64,000 nucleotides of DNA from Curtobacterium flaccumfaciens pv. betae (GTDB lineage: Bacteria; Actinomycetota; Actinomycetes; Actinomycetales; Microbacteriaceae). This document shows, in pieces, positions 47,921 to 56,511 of this stretch (within the stretch, counting starts at the first letter, position 1; every line of letters begins with the position of its first letter). The notes beneath the pieces are model-generated. The model was given only the letters and a program-made list of their open reading frames with translations, did no database searches and was not told the DNA's origin. Position numbers and translations under genes: made by a program. The stretch covers positions 434,001 to 498,000 of the forward strand of contig NZ_JAPJDC010000001.1 of the NCBI RefSeq assembly GCF_026241855.1, written 5' to 3'.

Positions 47921-49125
47921 GTCGGTGGGCCCGGGGCTGGAGCATCCGGACCCGGACGGCCCTGACGTTCGCGCTCGCGGCCATGGCGCTCGCGACCGGG
48001 GTCGTCCTCTTCACGAACACGATGTCGCTGGCCGGTGTCGGTGCCGGCCTCGACACCGCGGCCGTGCAGCGTCCGCCGTCCGGATCACCGGGCACCACGA
48101 CCGCTCCGGCCCCGATCGAGGTGGACGGCACCGCCGACGACGGTGCGGTGGCGGTGATCCGGCTCGTGGCCGTGCAGCAGTGGCAGTGGTCCGCGATCGG
48201 GATCGCGGGCGCCGGGCTCGCCGCCGGGGGAATCGGCTGGCTCGTCAGTCGCCGGGTCCTCCGGCCCATCGACCGGATCACCGCGACCACGAACCGCATC
48301 TCGGCGTCGAACCTGCACGAGCGCATCGCGCTGGACGGTCCGGACGACGAGCTCCGGCGGCTCTCGCGCACCGTCGACGACCTGCTGGAGCGGCTCGAGA
48401 CCGCGTTCGAGAGCCAGCGTCGGTTCGTCGCCCAGGCGTCCCACGAACTCCGGACACCCCTCGCGGTGCAGCGCGCGGCGGTGCAGATCGGTCTGCACGA
48501 CGACGCCGACCCCGCGGACGTCCGAGCGGTCCGGGCGGAGCTGCTGGAGCAGAACCGCCGCACCGAGCGGTTGGTCGAGTCGTTGCTCGTGCTCGCCGAG
48601 GCCGATCGCGGGCTGGCGGGTGCGACGCGCGCGGTCGACCTCGACGAGGTGACCGCCGAGGTCGTCGCGGGGGCGGCCCGGGACGCGGCCGAGGCGGGGG
48701 TGACGCTGACCCATGAGCGCCGCACCGGGCCTCCCGGCCTGGTCGTACCGGGGGAGCCGACGCTGCTGCGGCAGCTGCTCGGCAACCTGGTCGGCAACGC
48801 CGTCGAGTACAACGAACCCGGCGGTGTCGTGTTGGTGACCACGGAGCCGGACGGGTTCGTCGTCGAGAACGGAGGGCCGGTGGTCCCGGCGGACGAGGCG
48901 GGGCTGCTCGTCGAACCGTTCCGCCGCGGTGGGACGGACGACGCACGCGGGCAGCACAGCGGTCTGGGCCTGTCGATCGTGGCCGCGATCGTGCACGCCC
49001 ACGGGTGGCGACTGTCGATCGCCGCACGGCCGACCGGCGGGCTGCTCGTCCGGGTCCGTGTTTCGCCGGTGCAACCCGACGTGCACGCGGGGCGAAACAG
49101 CCGTTCCGGTGTGCTGGAGGCATGA
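47917..49125 (+). CDS. Sensor histidine kinase
   Basis: The 402-residue membrane kinase has TM1 (ALTFALAAMALATGVVLFTN), an extracellular loop of about 70 residues rich in Pro/Thr, TM2 (WSAIGIAGAGLAAGGIGWLVS) and a HAMP domain. The phosphoacceptor His176 is in ASHELRTPL. The ATPase domain has N-box NLVGNAVEYN and the G box GQHSGLGLSIVAAIVHAHGW. The GTG start overlaps the regulator stop. The signal is unknown. The following lipoprotein is in the same overlapping chain and may modulate sensing. Confidence 0.9.
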   Translation: MSRWARGWSIRTRTALTFALAAMALATGVVLFTNTMSLAGVGAGLDTAAVQRPPSGSPGTTTAPAPIEVDGTADDGAVAVIRLVAVQQWQWSAIGIAGAGLAAGGIGWLVSRRVLRPIDRITATTNRISASNLHERIALDGPDDELRRLSRTVDDLLERLETAFESQRRFVAQASHELRTPLAVQRAAVQIGLHDDADPADVRAVRAELLEQNRRTERLVESLLVLAEADRGLAGATRAVDLDEVTAEVVAGAARDAAEAGVTLTHERRTGPPGLVVPGEPTLLRQLLGNLVGNAVEYNEPGGVVLVTTEPDGFVVENGGPVVPADEAGLLVEPFRRGGTDDARGQHSGLGLSIVAAIVHAHGWRLSIAARPTGGLLVRVRVSPVQPDVHAGRNSRSGVLEA

Positions 49126-49640
49126 ACCACACCACGATGACGACCACCCGTCGCACCCGGTCCCTGATGAGCGCGGCCGCGGCCGTCGTCCTGCTGCCCC
49201 TGCTGCTGGTCGGCTGCTCGGACACGGCACCGGACGACGACACGACGACGGCGGCCGGGGGTGCGGCGCCGGGTGTCGCCCTGGCCGAGTGCATGCGCGA
49301 CCGCGGCTACGACATGCCCGACCCCGGCACGGGTGGCGGGTCGATGCAGCTCAGCGCACCCGACGGCGTCGATCCCGAGCAGTACCAGGACGACCTCAAG
49401 GGCTGCCTCGACGACTCCGCAGCGGCCGGCGACGCGCAGGCCGCGCAGCCGATGCCGGGCAGCGAGGAGATCGCGAGGAAGACCGCGGAGTGCCTGCGGG
49501 AGCGGGGGTTCCCGGACTTCCCGGACGACCAGGAGGCGCAGAACCGGTTCCAGCCCGATGACCAAGAGGCGTTCGACGAGGCTGCCCACACCTGCACCGA
49601 CGCCGCCTTCGAGGCCGTCCAGGGCGGAGCCGGGTCGTGA
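49122..49640 (+). CDS. Lipoprotein with duplicated Cys-x-Arg-x-Arg-Gly motif
   Basis: The 172-residue precursor has a signal peptide with lipobox LLLVGCS. The mature part contains two related halves, each with a motif like ECMRDRGYDMPDP (first) or ECLRERGFPDFPD (second), and each followed ~35 residues later by another Cys (KGCLDD; HTCTDAAF). The four non-lipidated Cys could form two disulfides. It overlaps the kinase stop (ATGA) and the adaptor start. It is probably part of the two-component/efflux assembly, as a sensor accessory or coupling protein; no function is known to me. Confidence 0.75.
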   Translation: MNHTTMTTTRRTRSLMSAAAAVVLLPLLLVGCSDTAPDDDTTTAAGGAAPGVALAECMRDRGYDMPDPGTGGGSMQLSAPDGVDPEQYQDDLKGCLDDSAAAGDAQAAQPMPGSEEIARKTAECLRERGFPDFPDDQEAQNRFQPDDQEAFDEAAHTCTDAAFEAVQGGAGS

Positions 49641-50761
49641 GCCACCGGCGTGCCCGACGCCGGACGATCGTGTCGGTGTGCCTCGTCGCGGCGGTGGCCG
49701 CGGGGGCCGGGACGTGGGCCCTCGCCACGGTGCCGAGTGGTCCGGGAGCCTCGGCCAGCAGCGCGTCGCGCGGCGGGACGGCGTCGACCGGAGCCACCGC
49801 CACGGTCACGCGCGGCGACCTGACCGACTCGAAGGTGTTCGCCGGGACGCTCGGGTACGGCGCGGCCACGGGGGTCCCCGGTGCCGCCGCCGGCACGATC
49901 ACCTGGCTGCCCCGCGCCGGCGACGTCATCGAACGCGACGGGGCCCTGTACGCCGTCGACGAGCGGGACGTCCGGTCGATGTACGGCACCGTGCCGCTCT
50001 GGCGTGACCTGGAACGGGGACTGCAGGGCGCCGACGTGCGGCAGCTCAACGAGAACCTGGCCGCCCTCGGGTACGACGTGTCCGTGGACGACCGGTTCGG
50101 TCCACGGACCGAACGAGCCGTCCGGCAGTGGCAGCAGGACCGCGGACACGACGTGACCTCGGTGCTGACGGCGGACGACGTCGCGTTCGTGGACGGCGCG
50201 GTCCGGGTCGCCTCGGTCGACGGTCGGCTCGGGGAGCGGATCGCCGGCGGAGCGGGCGCGGGAGCGGGTGCCGGCGGCGCTGGTGCGGCGGCCGGCGCGG
50301 GTGCGGCGGCCGACGTCCTGCAGGTCACGAGCACCCGGCGCGTCGTCGCGGCGACCGTGCCACAGCGCGACGCCGAGCGGCTCGCGGTCGGCACCGACGT
50401 CGAGGTCCGGGTGAACGGCGCCGGGGCAGCCATGCCGGGTTCCGTCGTCGACGTGCAGCCGACGACGAGCGAGGACGGCGGGACGGCCGTCGACGTCTCG
50501 GTGTCGTTCGACCCGGGGAAACGCACGCTGCCCGCGGCAGCGTCCGCGCAGGTCGACGCGAAGGGCACCACCGAGCACGACGTGCTGTCCGTGCCGGTGG
50601 CCGCACTCGTCGCGGGTGCCGGTGGCCGGTACGCCGTCGACGTCGTGCGGCGGGACGCCACGACGGAGCGGGTCCGGGTCGAGCCCGGCTTCAGTGCGGA
50701 CGGACGGATCGCGGTCACGGGTGACCTGGCCGCCGGCGACCGCGTGGTGGTGCCCGGATGA
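49637..50761 (+). CDS. MacA-like efflux adaptor with peptidoglycan-binding domain
   Basis: The 374-residue protein has one N-terminal membrane anchor ([21 protein letters not shown]) and a beta-barrel/lipoyl-like start ([19 protein letters not shown]). A PG_binding_1 domain follows ([20 protein letters not shown], then [17 protein letters not shown]). A Gly/Ala-only linker of about 25 residues separates it from a membrane-proximal half with [14 protein letters not shown] and [10 protein letters not shown]. In monoderm bacteria such adaptors link a MacB-type ABC transporter to the cell wall. The GTG start overlaps the lipoprotein stop. Confidence 0.85.
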   Translation: MSHRRARRRTIVSVCLVAAVAAGAGTWALATVPSGPGASASSASRGGTASTGATATVTRGDLTDSKVFAGTLGYGAATGVPGAAAGTITWLPRAGDVIERDGALYAVDERDVRSMYGTVPLWRDLERGLQGADVRQLNENLAALGYDVSVDDRFGPRTERAVRQWQQDRGHDVTSVLTADDVAFVDGAVRVASVDGRLGERIAGGAGAGAGAGGAGAAAGAGAAADVLQVTSTRRVVAATVPQRDAERLAVGTDVEVRVNGAGAAMPGSVVDVQPTTSEDGGTAVDVSVSFDPGKRTLPAAASAQVDAKGTTEHDVLSVPVAALVAGAGGRYAVDVVRRDATTERVRVEPGFSADGRIAVTGDLAAGDRVVVPG

Positions 50762-51507
50762 GCGCCGCCGTGCTGCCACCCGCCGCCGTGTTGCCACCCG
50801 CCGCCGTGCTGCCACCCGACTCCGTCCTGTCGCTCCGTGACGTCACGAAGACCTACGGCGACGTCGGAGCCCTGCGCGGGGTGTCGCTCGAGGTCACCGC
50901 GGGCGAACTCGTCGCGGTCGTCGGGCCGTCGGGGTCGGGCAAGTCGACGATGCTCAACGTCGTCGGGACGCTCGACCGTCCCACGTCCGGCACGGTGACG
51001 ATCGCCGGCAACGACGTCGCGACGATGTCCGACGACGCCTTGTCCGGACTCCGTGCCGACCACATCGGGTTCGTCTTCCAGCACTTCCACCTGCAGGCCG
51101 GCGCGACCGCCACCGAGAACGTCGCCGACGGCCTGCTCTACCAGGGCGTGCCCCGGCGCGAGCGGCACCGGCTGGCGGTCGAGGCCCTGGGCCGCGTGGG
51201 CCTGGCGCACCGGGTGGACCACCGACCGCACCAGCTCTCCGGTGGGGAGCGCCAACGCGTCGCCATCGCGCGGGCCGTCGTGGGCGACCCGACGATCCTG
51301 CTCGCCGACGAACCGACGGGTGCACTCGACACGGCGTCCGGTGCCGCGGTGGTCGAGCTCCTGCGCGAGCTCAACGCGGCGGGCACGACGGTCGTGGTCA
51401 TCACGCACGACCTCGACCTGGCGGCGTCGCTGCCCCGGCAGGTCCGGATGCGTGACGGCCGGATCGAGCACGAGGTCGCTCCCGTCGTCGACGAGGTCGC
51501 CCGATGA
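50758..51507 (+). CDS. ABC transporter ATPase, MacB/LolD type
   Basis: The 249-residue ATPase has Walker [11 protein letters not shown]-loop [18 protein letters not shown], signature LSGGERQRV and Walker [14 protein letters not shown]-switch [11 protein letters not shown] completes the domain. The N-terminus is unusual: three near-identical 18-bp repeats encode AVLPPA before the first conserved strand. It energises the permease immediately downstream (ATGA overlap). MacB-family systems move lipoproteins, peptides or drugs by mechanotransmission. Confidence 0.92.
   Translation: MSAAVLPPAAVLPPAAVLPPDSVLSLRDVTKTYGDVGALRGVSLEVTAGELVAVVGPSGSGKSTMLNVVGTLDRPTSGTVTIAGNDVATMSDDALSGLRADHIGFVFQHFHLQAGATATENVADGLLYQGVPRRERHRLAVEALGRVGLAHRVDHRPHQLSGGERQRVAIARAVVGDPTILLADEPTGALDTASGAAVVELLRELNAAGTTVVVITHDLDLAASLPRQVRMRDGRIEHEVAPVVDEVAR
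50767..50820 (+). repeat. Three 18-bp tandem repeats at the ATPase N-terminus
   Basis: GCCGTGCTGCCACCCGCC is repeated three times (the second has TTG for CTG, the third ends GAC), encoding AVLPPA. Each unit has an in-frame GTG, so the start codon is uncertain. Slippage would keep frame. Confidence 0.85.
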
Positions 51508-52691
51508 GCCGGCGTCGGTCCGTGGGCGCGGTCGACCTGCTCCGCCTCGGCGTCTTCGGGTTGCGGACCCGTCCGGGTCGCGTCGTGCTGTCGGCGCTCG
51601 GCATCGCGATCGGCATCGCGGCGATGCTCGCGGTCGTCGGGATCTCGTCGTCGAGCAAGGCGAAGGTCGACCAGGTGCTCGACACGCTCGGCACGAACGT
51701 GCTCACTCTGACCCGGGCGCAGGGCCTCGGCGAACCGGTCCCCTTGCCGTCCACCGCACTCGAGTCGGTGCTGCGGCAGGACGACGTCGAGTCGGCCGCG
51801 GCCGTCGGCACCGTGCCGGACACCGGTGTGTACCGGAACGACCACGTGCCGGCACCCGAGACGGAGGGCCTCGGGGTGCTCGCCGCGTGGGGCGACGTGC
51901 CACGGGTCCTCGGCGGCCAGCTCGCAGCCGGGCGGTGGATCGACGATGCAGCCGGGGCGCCGCCGCAGGTCGTGCTGGGGGCGCGGGCGGCCGCGGTCCT
52001 CGGCTTCGACGACCTGCATCCGGACAGCCGAGTCTGGATCGGCGGTCGGTGGGTGCAGGTGGTCGGGGTGCTCGACCCCGTCGCGCTCGCCGAGGACCTC
52101 GACTCGCGGGTGTTCGTGCCCCGCGGGTTCGCCGGGCAGCTGGGCTTCGACGGGGCTCCGACCGCGGTCTACACGCGTGTCGACCCGGCGCACGTCGAAC
52201 GGTCGAGGGACCTGCTTGCCGGTGCGGTCCGACCCGGGGCACCGCAGGATGTCGGCGTGACACGGCCGTCGGACGCGTTGGCCGCGAAGGACGCCACGGA
52301 CGACTCCTTCACCGGGCTGCTGGTCGGCATCGGCGGGGTGGCGCTGCTCGTCGGTGGCATCGGGGTGGCGAACACGATGGTGATCACCGTCCTGGAACGC
52401 CGTGCCGAGGTGGGCGTCCGTCGTGCGCTGGGGGCCCGTCGTCGGAACATCCGCGACCAGTTCCTGGTCGAGTCGTTGCTGCTGTCGTTCCTCGGCGGGC
52501 TGGCCGGCGTCGTGCTCGGCGTCGCGGTGACGGTCGTCTTCGCCGTCACGCAGGGCTGGCCGGTCGCGCTGCCGGTCTGGGCCGTCGTCGGGGGACTCGG
52601 TGCCACGGTCGTCATCGGCGGGGTCTCCGGGCTCTACCCGGCGGCACGCGCGGCGCGGATCCCGCCGACGTCCGCCCTGGCGGCCGTCTGA
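51504..52691 (+). CDS. ABC transporter permease, MacB/FtsX type
   Basis: The 395-residue permease has TM1 ([31 protein letters not shown]), a large periplasmic-type domain of ~190 residues and three further helices at the C-terminus, ending in [18 protein letters not shown], the FtsX-domain tail. The extracytoplasmic loop begins [15 protein letters not shown], typical for MacB. It completes the six-gene chain that began with the response regulator; a 22-bp palindromic terminator follows. Confidence 0.92.
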   Translation: MSRRRSVGAVDLLRLGVFGLRTRPGRVVLSALGIAIGIAAMLAVVGISSSSKAKVDQVLDTLGTNVLTLTRAQGLGEPVPLPSTALESVLRQDDVESAAAVGTVPDTGVYRNDHVPAPETEGLGVLAAWGDVPRVLGGQLAAGRWIDDAAGAPPQVVLGARAAAVLGFDDLHPDSRVWIGGRWVQVVGVLDPVALAEDLDSRVFVPRGFAGQLGFDGAPTAVYTRVDPAHVERSRDLLAGAVRPGAPQDVGVTRPSDALAAKDATDDSFTGLLVGIGGVALLVGGIGVANTMVITVLERRAEVGVRRALGARRRNIRDQFLVESLLLSFLGGLAGVVLGVAVTVVFAVTQGWPVALPVWAVVGGLGATVVIGGVSGLYPAARAARIPPTSALAAV

Positions 52692-52711
52692 CGCGTGCGG
52701 TGGACGCACGC

Positions 52712-52758
52712 CCTGGAGGCCCGGTGCCGGTCCGGCGGACCGGCACCGGGCCTCCAGG
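52712..52758. terminator. Long palindromic terminator, GGAGGCCCGGTGCC family
   Basis: Perfect 22-bp arms (52712-52733 and 52737-52758) with a 3-nt loop GGC, 20 nt after the permease stop. The inner core GGAGGCCCGGTGCC is identical to those at 32-79 and 60474-60513. Confidence 0.9.
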
Positions 52759-52901
52759 CGGTCGCTTCCCCACACCGGACGCGAGTCGCAGATCATGCCT
52801 GGTCATGACCACCTGGTCAAGCATCTGCGTCGATCTGTTCGACATCCGTGATGCCCCGGAAACACGCGGATCGAAAGCGGTCACAGGGACCGATCCAACG
52901 G

Positions 52902-52943
52902 TTGACAAGGGGCCGTGCAGGGTCTTCTATTGCGAATACGCAA
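52902..52943 (+). promoter_or_regulatory. Promoter and operator of the sugar ABC operon
   Basis: TTGACA (52902-52907), 17-bp gap, TTCTAT (52925-52930) is one of the best -35/-10 pairs in the window. TTGCG-AATA-CGCAA (52930-52943), a perfect 5-bp inverted repeat, overlaps the expected transcription start, so a repressor bound there would block it. Confidence 0.7.
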
Positions 52944-52978
52944 CGTCCTTTCATAAAGGTCGGAACAAGGGAGTCATC

Positions 52979-54304
52979 GTGACACGAACGCGTTTCGCCG
53001 CACTCGGTGCGCTCGCCCTCGCAGGCGCGCTCGCCCTCACCGGGTGCTCCGCCGGGAGCAACGCCGCTTCCGACGGCGGCACGAAGTCCATCGGCACACC
53101 CGATGGCAAGGGCAAGACCATCACCGTCTGGATGATGAACGGCGACCTGAGCGACAAGGTGCTCGACGCCGCCGGCAAGCAGTTCACCGCCGACACCGGG
53201 GCGAAGGTGAAGATCCAGACCCAGCAGTGGGACGGGATCACCACCAAGCTCACCACGGCGCTCGCGCAGAGCGACGCCCCCGACGTCGTCGACCTCGGCA
53301 ACACGCAGGTGCCGGTGTACGCGGCCGCCGGCGGGTTGACCGACCTGACGCCGTACCGCGACGAGCTCAAGGACGGCCAGACCTGGCTCACCGGGCTCGA
53401 GGGTCCCGCCACCGTCGACGGCAAGCTCTACGGGGCACCGCTGTTCGCCGGCAACCGGGCCGTGGTCTACGACAAGAAGGTCTGGAAGGACGCCGGCGTG
53501 ACCGACGTGCCGACCACCTACGACGAGCTCACCGCCGACCTCGACAAGGTCAAGGCCGCCAACCCGGCCAGTGACTTCTCCGCCTTCTACATGCCCGGTC
53601 AGTACTGGTACGGCGGGCTGCAGTGGGTCTGGGACGCCGGCGGCGAGATCGCGACGGACAAGGACGGCAAGTGGACCGGCACGCTCGACTCCGCGGACGC
53701 GGTCGAGGGGCTGACCGCCTGGAAGGACTTCCAGAACGCGTACTCGGCGAAGTCCACCCAGGACATCAACACCGACAAGCCCTCGCAGAGCGACGTCTTC
53801 GCACAGGGCAACACCTCGGCGTTCCTCGGGTCCGCCTGGGAGATCGGCTCGATCACCACGGCGAAGCCGGAGCTCGCCGATCGCATCGGCACGTTCCCGA
53901 TGCCGTCGTCCACGGCGGGGAAGACGCAGCCGGTGTTCCTCGGCGGCTCCGACCTGGGGATCCCGGCCAAGGCGAAGAACCAGGAGCTCGCGCTGTACTA
54001 CCTGAAGATCCTGACCTCGAAGGAGTTCCAGCAGGACCAGGTGTTCGGGGTCGACGGCTGGGAGCCGAACTCCACCGAGCTGCTCGACGCGGTCGCCGAC
54101 GACGTCGACGAGCTGCACAAGCCCTACTTCGAGGCGGCCGGCACGAGCCGACCGACCCCGGCCACCCCTGGCTGGGCCACCATCGAGGGCGACGCCTCGT
54201 TCCAGTCGATGTTCGCCGACGTCGCGACCGGCCGGAAGTCGCCGGAGCAGGCAGCCGAGGGCTTCTCGAAGCACCTCACGACCGCGCTGAACGCGCAGCC
54301 GTAG
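52979..54304 (+). CDS. Sugar ABC transporter substrate-binding lipoprotein (family 1)
   Basis: The 441-residue precursor has a signal peptide with lipobox LTGCSAG. The mature protein resembles SBP_bac_1 carbohydrate-binding proteins: TITVWMMNGDLSDKVLDAAGKQF, GLTDLTPYRDEL, KLYGAPLFAGNRAVVYDKKVWKDAG and NTSAFLGSAWEIGSI. KAKNQELALYYLKILTSKEFQ closes the second lobe. The GTG at 52979 has SD GGGAG 5-6 nt upstream. It heads a three-gene operon with two permeases. The sugar is unknown; the neighbouring fructose genes do not fix it, since the PTS carries fructose. Confidence 0.92.
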   Translation: MTRTRFAALGALALAGALALTGCSAGSNAASDGGTKSIGTPDGKGKTITVWMMNGDLSDKVLDAAGKQFTADTGAKVKIQTQQWDGITTKLTTALAQSDAPDVVDLGNTQVPVYAAAGGLTDLTPYRDELKDGQTWLTGLEGPATVDGKLYGAPLFAGNRAVVYDKKVWKDAGVTDVPTTYDELTADLDKVKAANPASDFSAFYMPGQYWYGGLQWVWDAGGEIATDKDGKWTGTLDSADAVEGLTAWKDFQNAYSAKSTQDINTDKPSQSDVFAQGNTSAFLGSAWEIGSITTAKPELADRIGTFPMPSSTAGKTQPVFLGGSDLGIPAKAKNQELALYYLKILTSKEFQQDQVFGVDGWEPNSTELLDAVADDVDELHKPYFEAAGTSRPTPATPGWATIEGDASFQSMFADVATGRKSPEQAAEGFSKHLTTALNAQP

Positions 54305-54307
54305 GCG

Positions 54308-55366
54308 ATGACGTCCACTGCGGAGCCGGTGACCGACGCGGAGCAGTCCGCGCCGGTCACCGGCGGGCGGGGTGCCGGCGGCCGGGGTGCCGGTGGCCGG
54401 CGGGCCGACGGGCCGGTTCAGGGGTCGTCGCGGGGATCCCGTCGGGGTGGGCGCGGCGCGGGTCGTCGGTCGCCGGTCGGGTCGCGGGCGCCGCTCGTCC
54501 TGCTGGCCCCGGCGGCACTGCTGCTCCTGGCCCTCGTCGTCTACCCGCTCGTCCGGCTCGTCGTCATCTCGTTCCAGGACTACGGGCTGCGGGCGATCTT
54601 CACCGGGCAGGCCGGGTTCACCGGGCTGACGAACTACACGGACGTCCTGACCGACGCGTCGTTCTGGCCGGTCATCCTGCGCACCGTGCTCGTGACGGGC
54701 GCGATGGTCCTGGGCACGATCGTCATCGGCATGGGGGTGGCGCAGCTGCTCACCCGCCTCGGGGTCGCGATGCGCACGATCGTCAGCGTCGTGCTCGTGC
54801 TGGCCTGGGCGATGCCGAACGTGGCCTCGAGCCTGGTCTGGCAGTGGCTCTTCCAGCCGTTCTACGGCGTGCTCAACTGGCTCATCACGCAGCTGCGGGT
54901 GTTCGGGGACCACACGCAGGACAACTGGGCGTCGCACCCGGGGCAGGCGTACACGATCGTGCTGACCCTCGTCATCTGGCAGGCCGTGCCGTTCGTGGCG
55001 CTGACGCTGTACGCCGCGCAGTCCCAGATCGCGCCGGAGTACTACGAGGCCGGCGCGCTCGACGGGGCCTCGGTGTGGACGATGTACCGCGCGATCACGC
55101 TGCCGGCACTCGCGCCGACGCTGCTGCTCGTGTCGATCCTGTCGGTGATCTGGGACTTCAACGTCTTCAACCAGATCTGGCTGCTCACCCGCGGTGGACC
55201 GGAAGAGGCCACGCTGACGCTCGGGATCTGGACCTTCGTGCAGTCGTTCGTGTCCAACGCCTACGGGCAGGGCGCGGCGATCGCCGTGATCTCGACCCTG
55301 ATCCTCGGGGTGCTCACCAGCTACTACATCCGCCGGCTCGTCCGCAGCTGTGAGGAGGACCTGTGA
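54308..55366 (+). CDS. Sugar ABC transporter permease (MalF/UgpA type)
   Basis: The 352-residue permease has a ~60-residue Gly/Arg-rich N-terminal extension (GGRGAGGRGAGGRRADG, then RGSRRGGRGAGRRSP) before TM1 (PLVLLAPAALLLLALVVYPLVRLV). The EAA loop is at YYEAGALDGASVWTMYRAITLPALAPTLLL. Six helices follow the usual pattern, with NVFNQIWLLTRGGPEEAT after the loop. The extension is probably cytoplasmic and disordered, and may bind the ATPase or membrane. The ATG lies 3 nt after the binding-protein stop. Confidence 0.9.
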   Translation: MTSTAEPVTDAEQSAPVTGGRGAGGRGAGGRRADGPVQGSSRGSRRGGRGAGRRSPVGSRAPLVLLAPAALLLLALVVYPLVRLVVISFQDYGLRAIFTGQAGFTGLTNYTDVLTDASFWPVILRTVLVTGAMVLGTIVIGMGVAQLLTRLGVAMRTIVSVVLVLAWAMPNVASSLVWQWLFQPFYGVLNWLITQLRVFGDHTQDNWASHPGQAYTIVLTLVIWQAVPFVALTLYAAQSQIAPEYYEAGALDGASVWTMYRAITLPALAPTLLLVSILSVIWDFNVFNQIWLLTRGGPEEATLTLGIWTFVQSFVSNAYGQGAAIAVISTLILGVLTSYYIRRLVRSCEEDL

Positions 55367-56250
55367 CCGTCTCGAGAACGGCGCCCCGTACGAGCGGGGC
55401 GTCCGCGCCGGGCCCCGTGCGGGTGCGCAAGCGCAAGCCGCGCGTCGTCGCGAACACCATCGCCGTGCTGTTCTGCCTGGTGTGGGTGTTCCCGATCTAC
55501 TGGATGGTGAACACCGCCTTCAAGCCCGCCGACGAGGTCACCACGATGACCCCGATCTGGGCGCCGCTGCACCCGACGCTCGACAACTTCACGCGGGCGC
55601 TCACGCAGGAGGGTTTCCTGGTCTACCTGCGGAACTCCACGATCGTCGTGGTGGCGGCCGTGCTGCTGTCGATCGTCGTCGGGTTCCTGGCCTCGGCGGC
55701 ACTGTCGCGGTTCCGGTTCCGGGGACGGCGGGCGATCCTGGTCGCGATCCTGTTCGTGCAGATGATCCCGTCGGGTGCGCTGCTCATCCCGCTGTTCCTG
55801 TCGTTCCAGACCCTCGGACTGCTGAACAGCTACGTCGGGCTGATCCTGGCGTACGTGGCGAGCGTGCTGCCGTTCTCGATCTGGGTGATGCGCGGCTTCT
55901 TCGTGGCCGTCCCCGTCGAGATCGAGGAGGCGGCGAAGGTGGACGGCGCCGGCACCTTCCGGATCCTGTGGAGCGTGCTGTTCCCGCTAGTCATGCCCGG
56001 GGTCATCGCCACGAGCGTGTTCGCGTTCATCGCGGCGTGGAACGACTACCTGATCGCGTACGTGATGCTCAAGGACCAGGGGATGTACACGCTGCCGGTC
56101 TGGCTCGCCGGGTTCTCGACGAACAAGGGCACGGACTTCGGTGGACTGATGGCGGCGAGCGTGCTGTTCTCGATCCCCGTCGTGGTGTTCTTCCTCATCG
56201 TGCAGCGCCGACTGGTCACGGGCATGACGGCGGGTGCCGTGAAGGGGTAG
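55363..56250 (+). CDS. Sugar ABC transporter permease (MalG/UgpE type)
   Basis: The 295-residue permease has the MalG-like start (VANTIAVLFCLVWVFPIYWMVNTAFKPADEV) and EAA loop VEIEEAAKVDGAGTFRILWSVLFPLVMPGVIA. Six helices are present, ending in KG. GTG overlaps the previous stop by 4 nt. No ATP-binding subunit gene is near, so a shared ATPase such as MsiK, common in actinobacteria, probably powers it (inference). Confidence 0.92.
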   Translation: MTVSRTAPRTSGASAPGPVRVRKRKPRVVANTIAVLFCLVWVFPIYWMVNTAFKPADEVTTMTPIWAPLHPTLDNFTRALTQEGFLVYLRNSTIVVVAAVLLSIVVGFLASAALSRFRFRGRRAILVAILFVQMIPSGALLIPLFLSFQTLGLLNSYVGLILAYVASVLPFSIWVMRGFFVAVPVEIEEAAKVDGAGTFRILWSVLFPLVMPGVIATSVFAFIAAWNDYLIAYVMLKDQGMYTLPVWLAGFSTNKGTDFGGLMAASVLFSIPVVVFFLIVQRRLVTGMTAGAVKG

Positions 56251-56285
56251 CACGTCGGACGACCGACACCTGCGTCGTGTCGCGA

Positions 56286-56396
56286 GGTCACAACACCCCG
56301 CATGCTTGCCTGCGAGCGGTCAAGAAGTGTCGGCTGGCGCCATTGCAGCCGACACTTCGTGACCCCTCGGCCTCCGGCTTGCGACGTGTTGTGACC
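56286..56396. repeat. Composite nested inverted-repeat element
   Basis: Outer arms GGTCACAACAC (56286-56296) and GTGTTGTGACC (56386-56396) match perfectly over 11 bp. Inside, GAAGTGTCGGCTG (56324-56336) pairs with CAGCCGACACTTC (56346-56358) around a 9-nt loop, extended by GGTCA/TGACC with one mismatch. It sits in the only gap between the sugar ABC operon and the DeoR gene. The inner stem may terminate the operon; the nested form resembles a mobile miniature element or structured RNA. Confidence 0.6.
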
Positions 56397-56448
56397 GCTG
56401 CAGCGCACGGCCTGCACCTGTGGACGTGTTGGTTGTGTGACGGAACGG

Positions 56449-56490
56449 TTGCGTTCTTGTGGGTTTCGGACGTACAGTGCTCGAAACCCA
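56449..56490 (+). promoter_or_regulatory. deoR promoter with inverted-repeat operator
   Basis: TGGGTTTCG (56460-56468) and CGAAACCCA (56482-56490) are perfect 9-bp arms separated by 13 bp. TTGCGT (56449-56454) and TACAGT (56473-56478), 18 bp apart, form a promoter whose -10 lies between the arms. It is a likely autoregulatory operator for the fru operon repressor. Confidence 0.65.
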
Positions 56491-56511
56491 ACGGAACGAA
56501 GGAGTTCGGGC

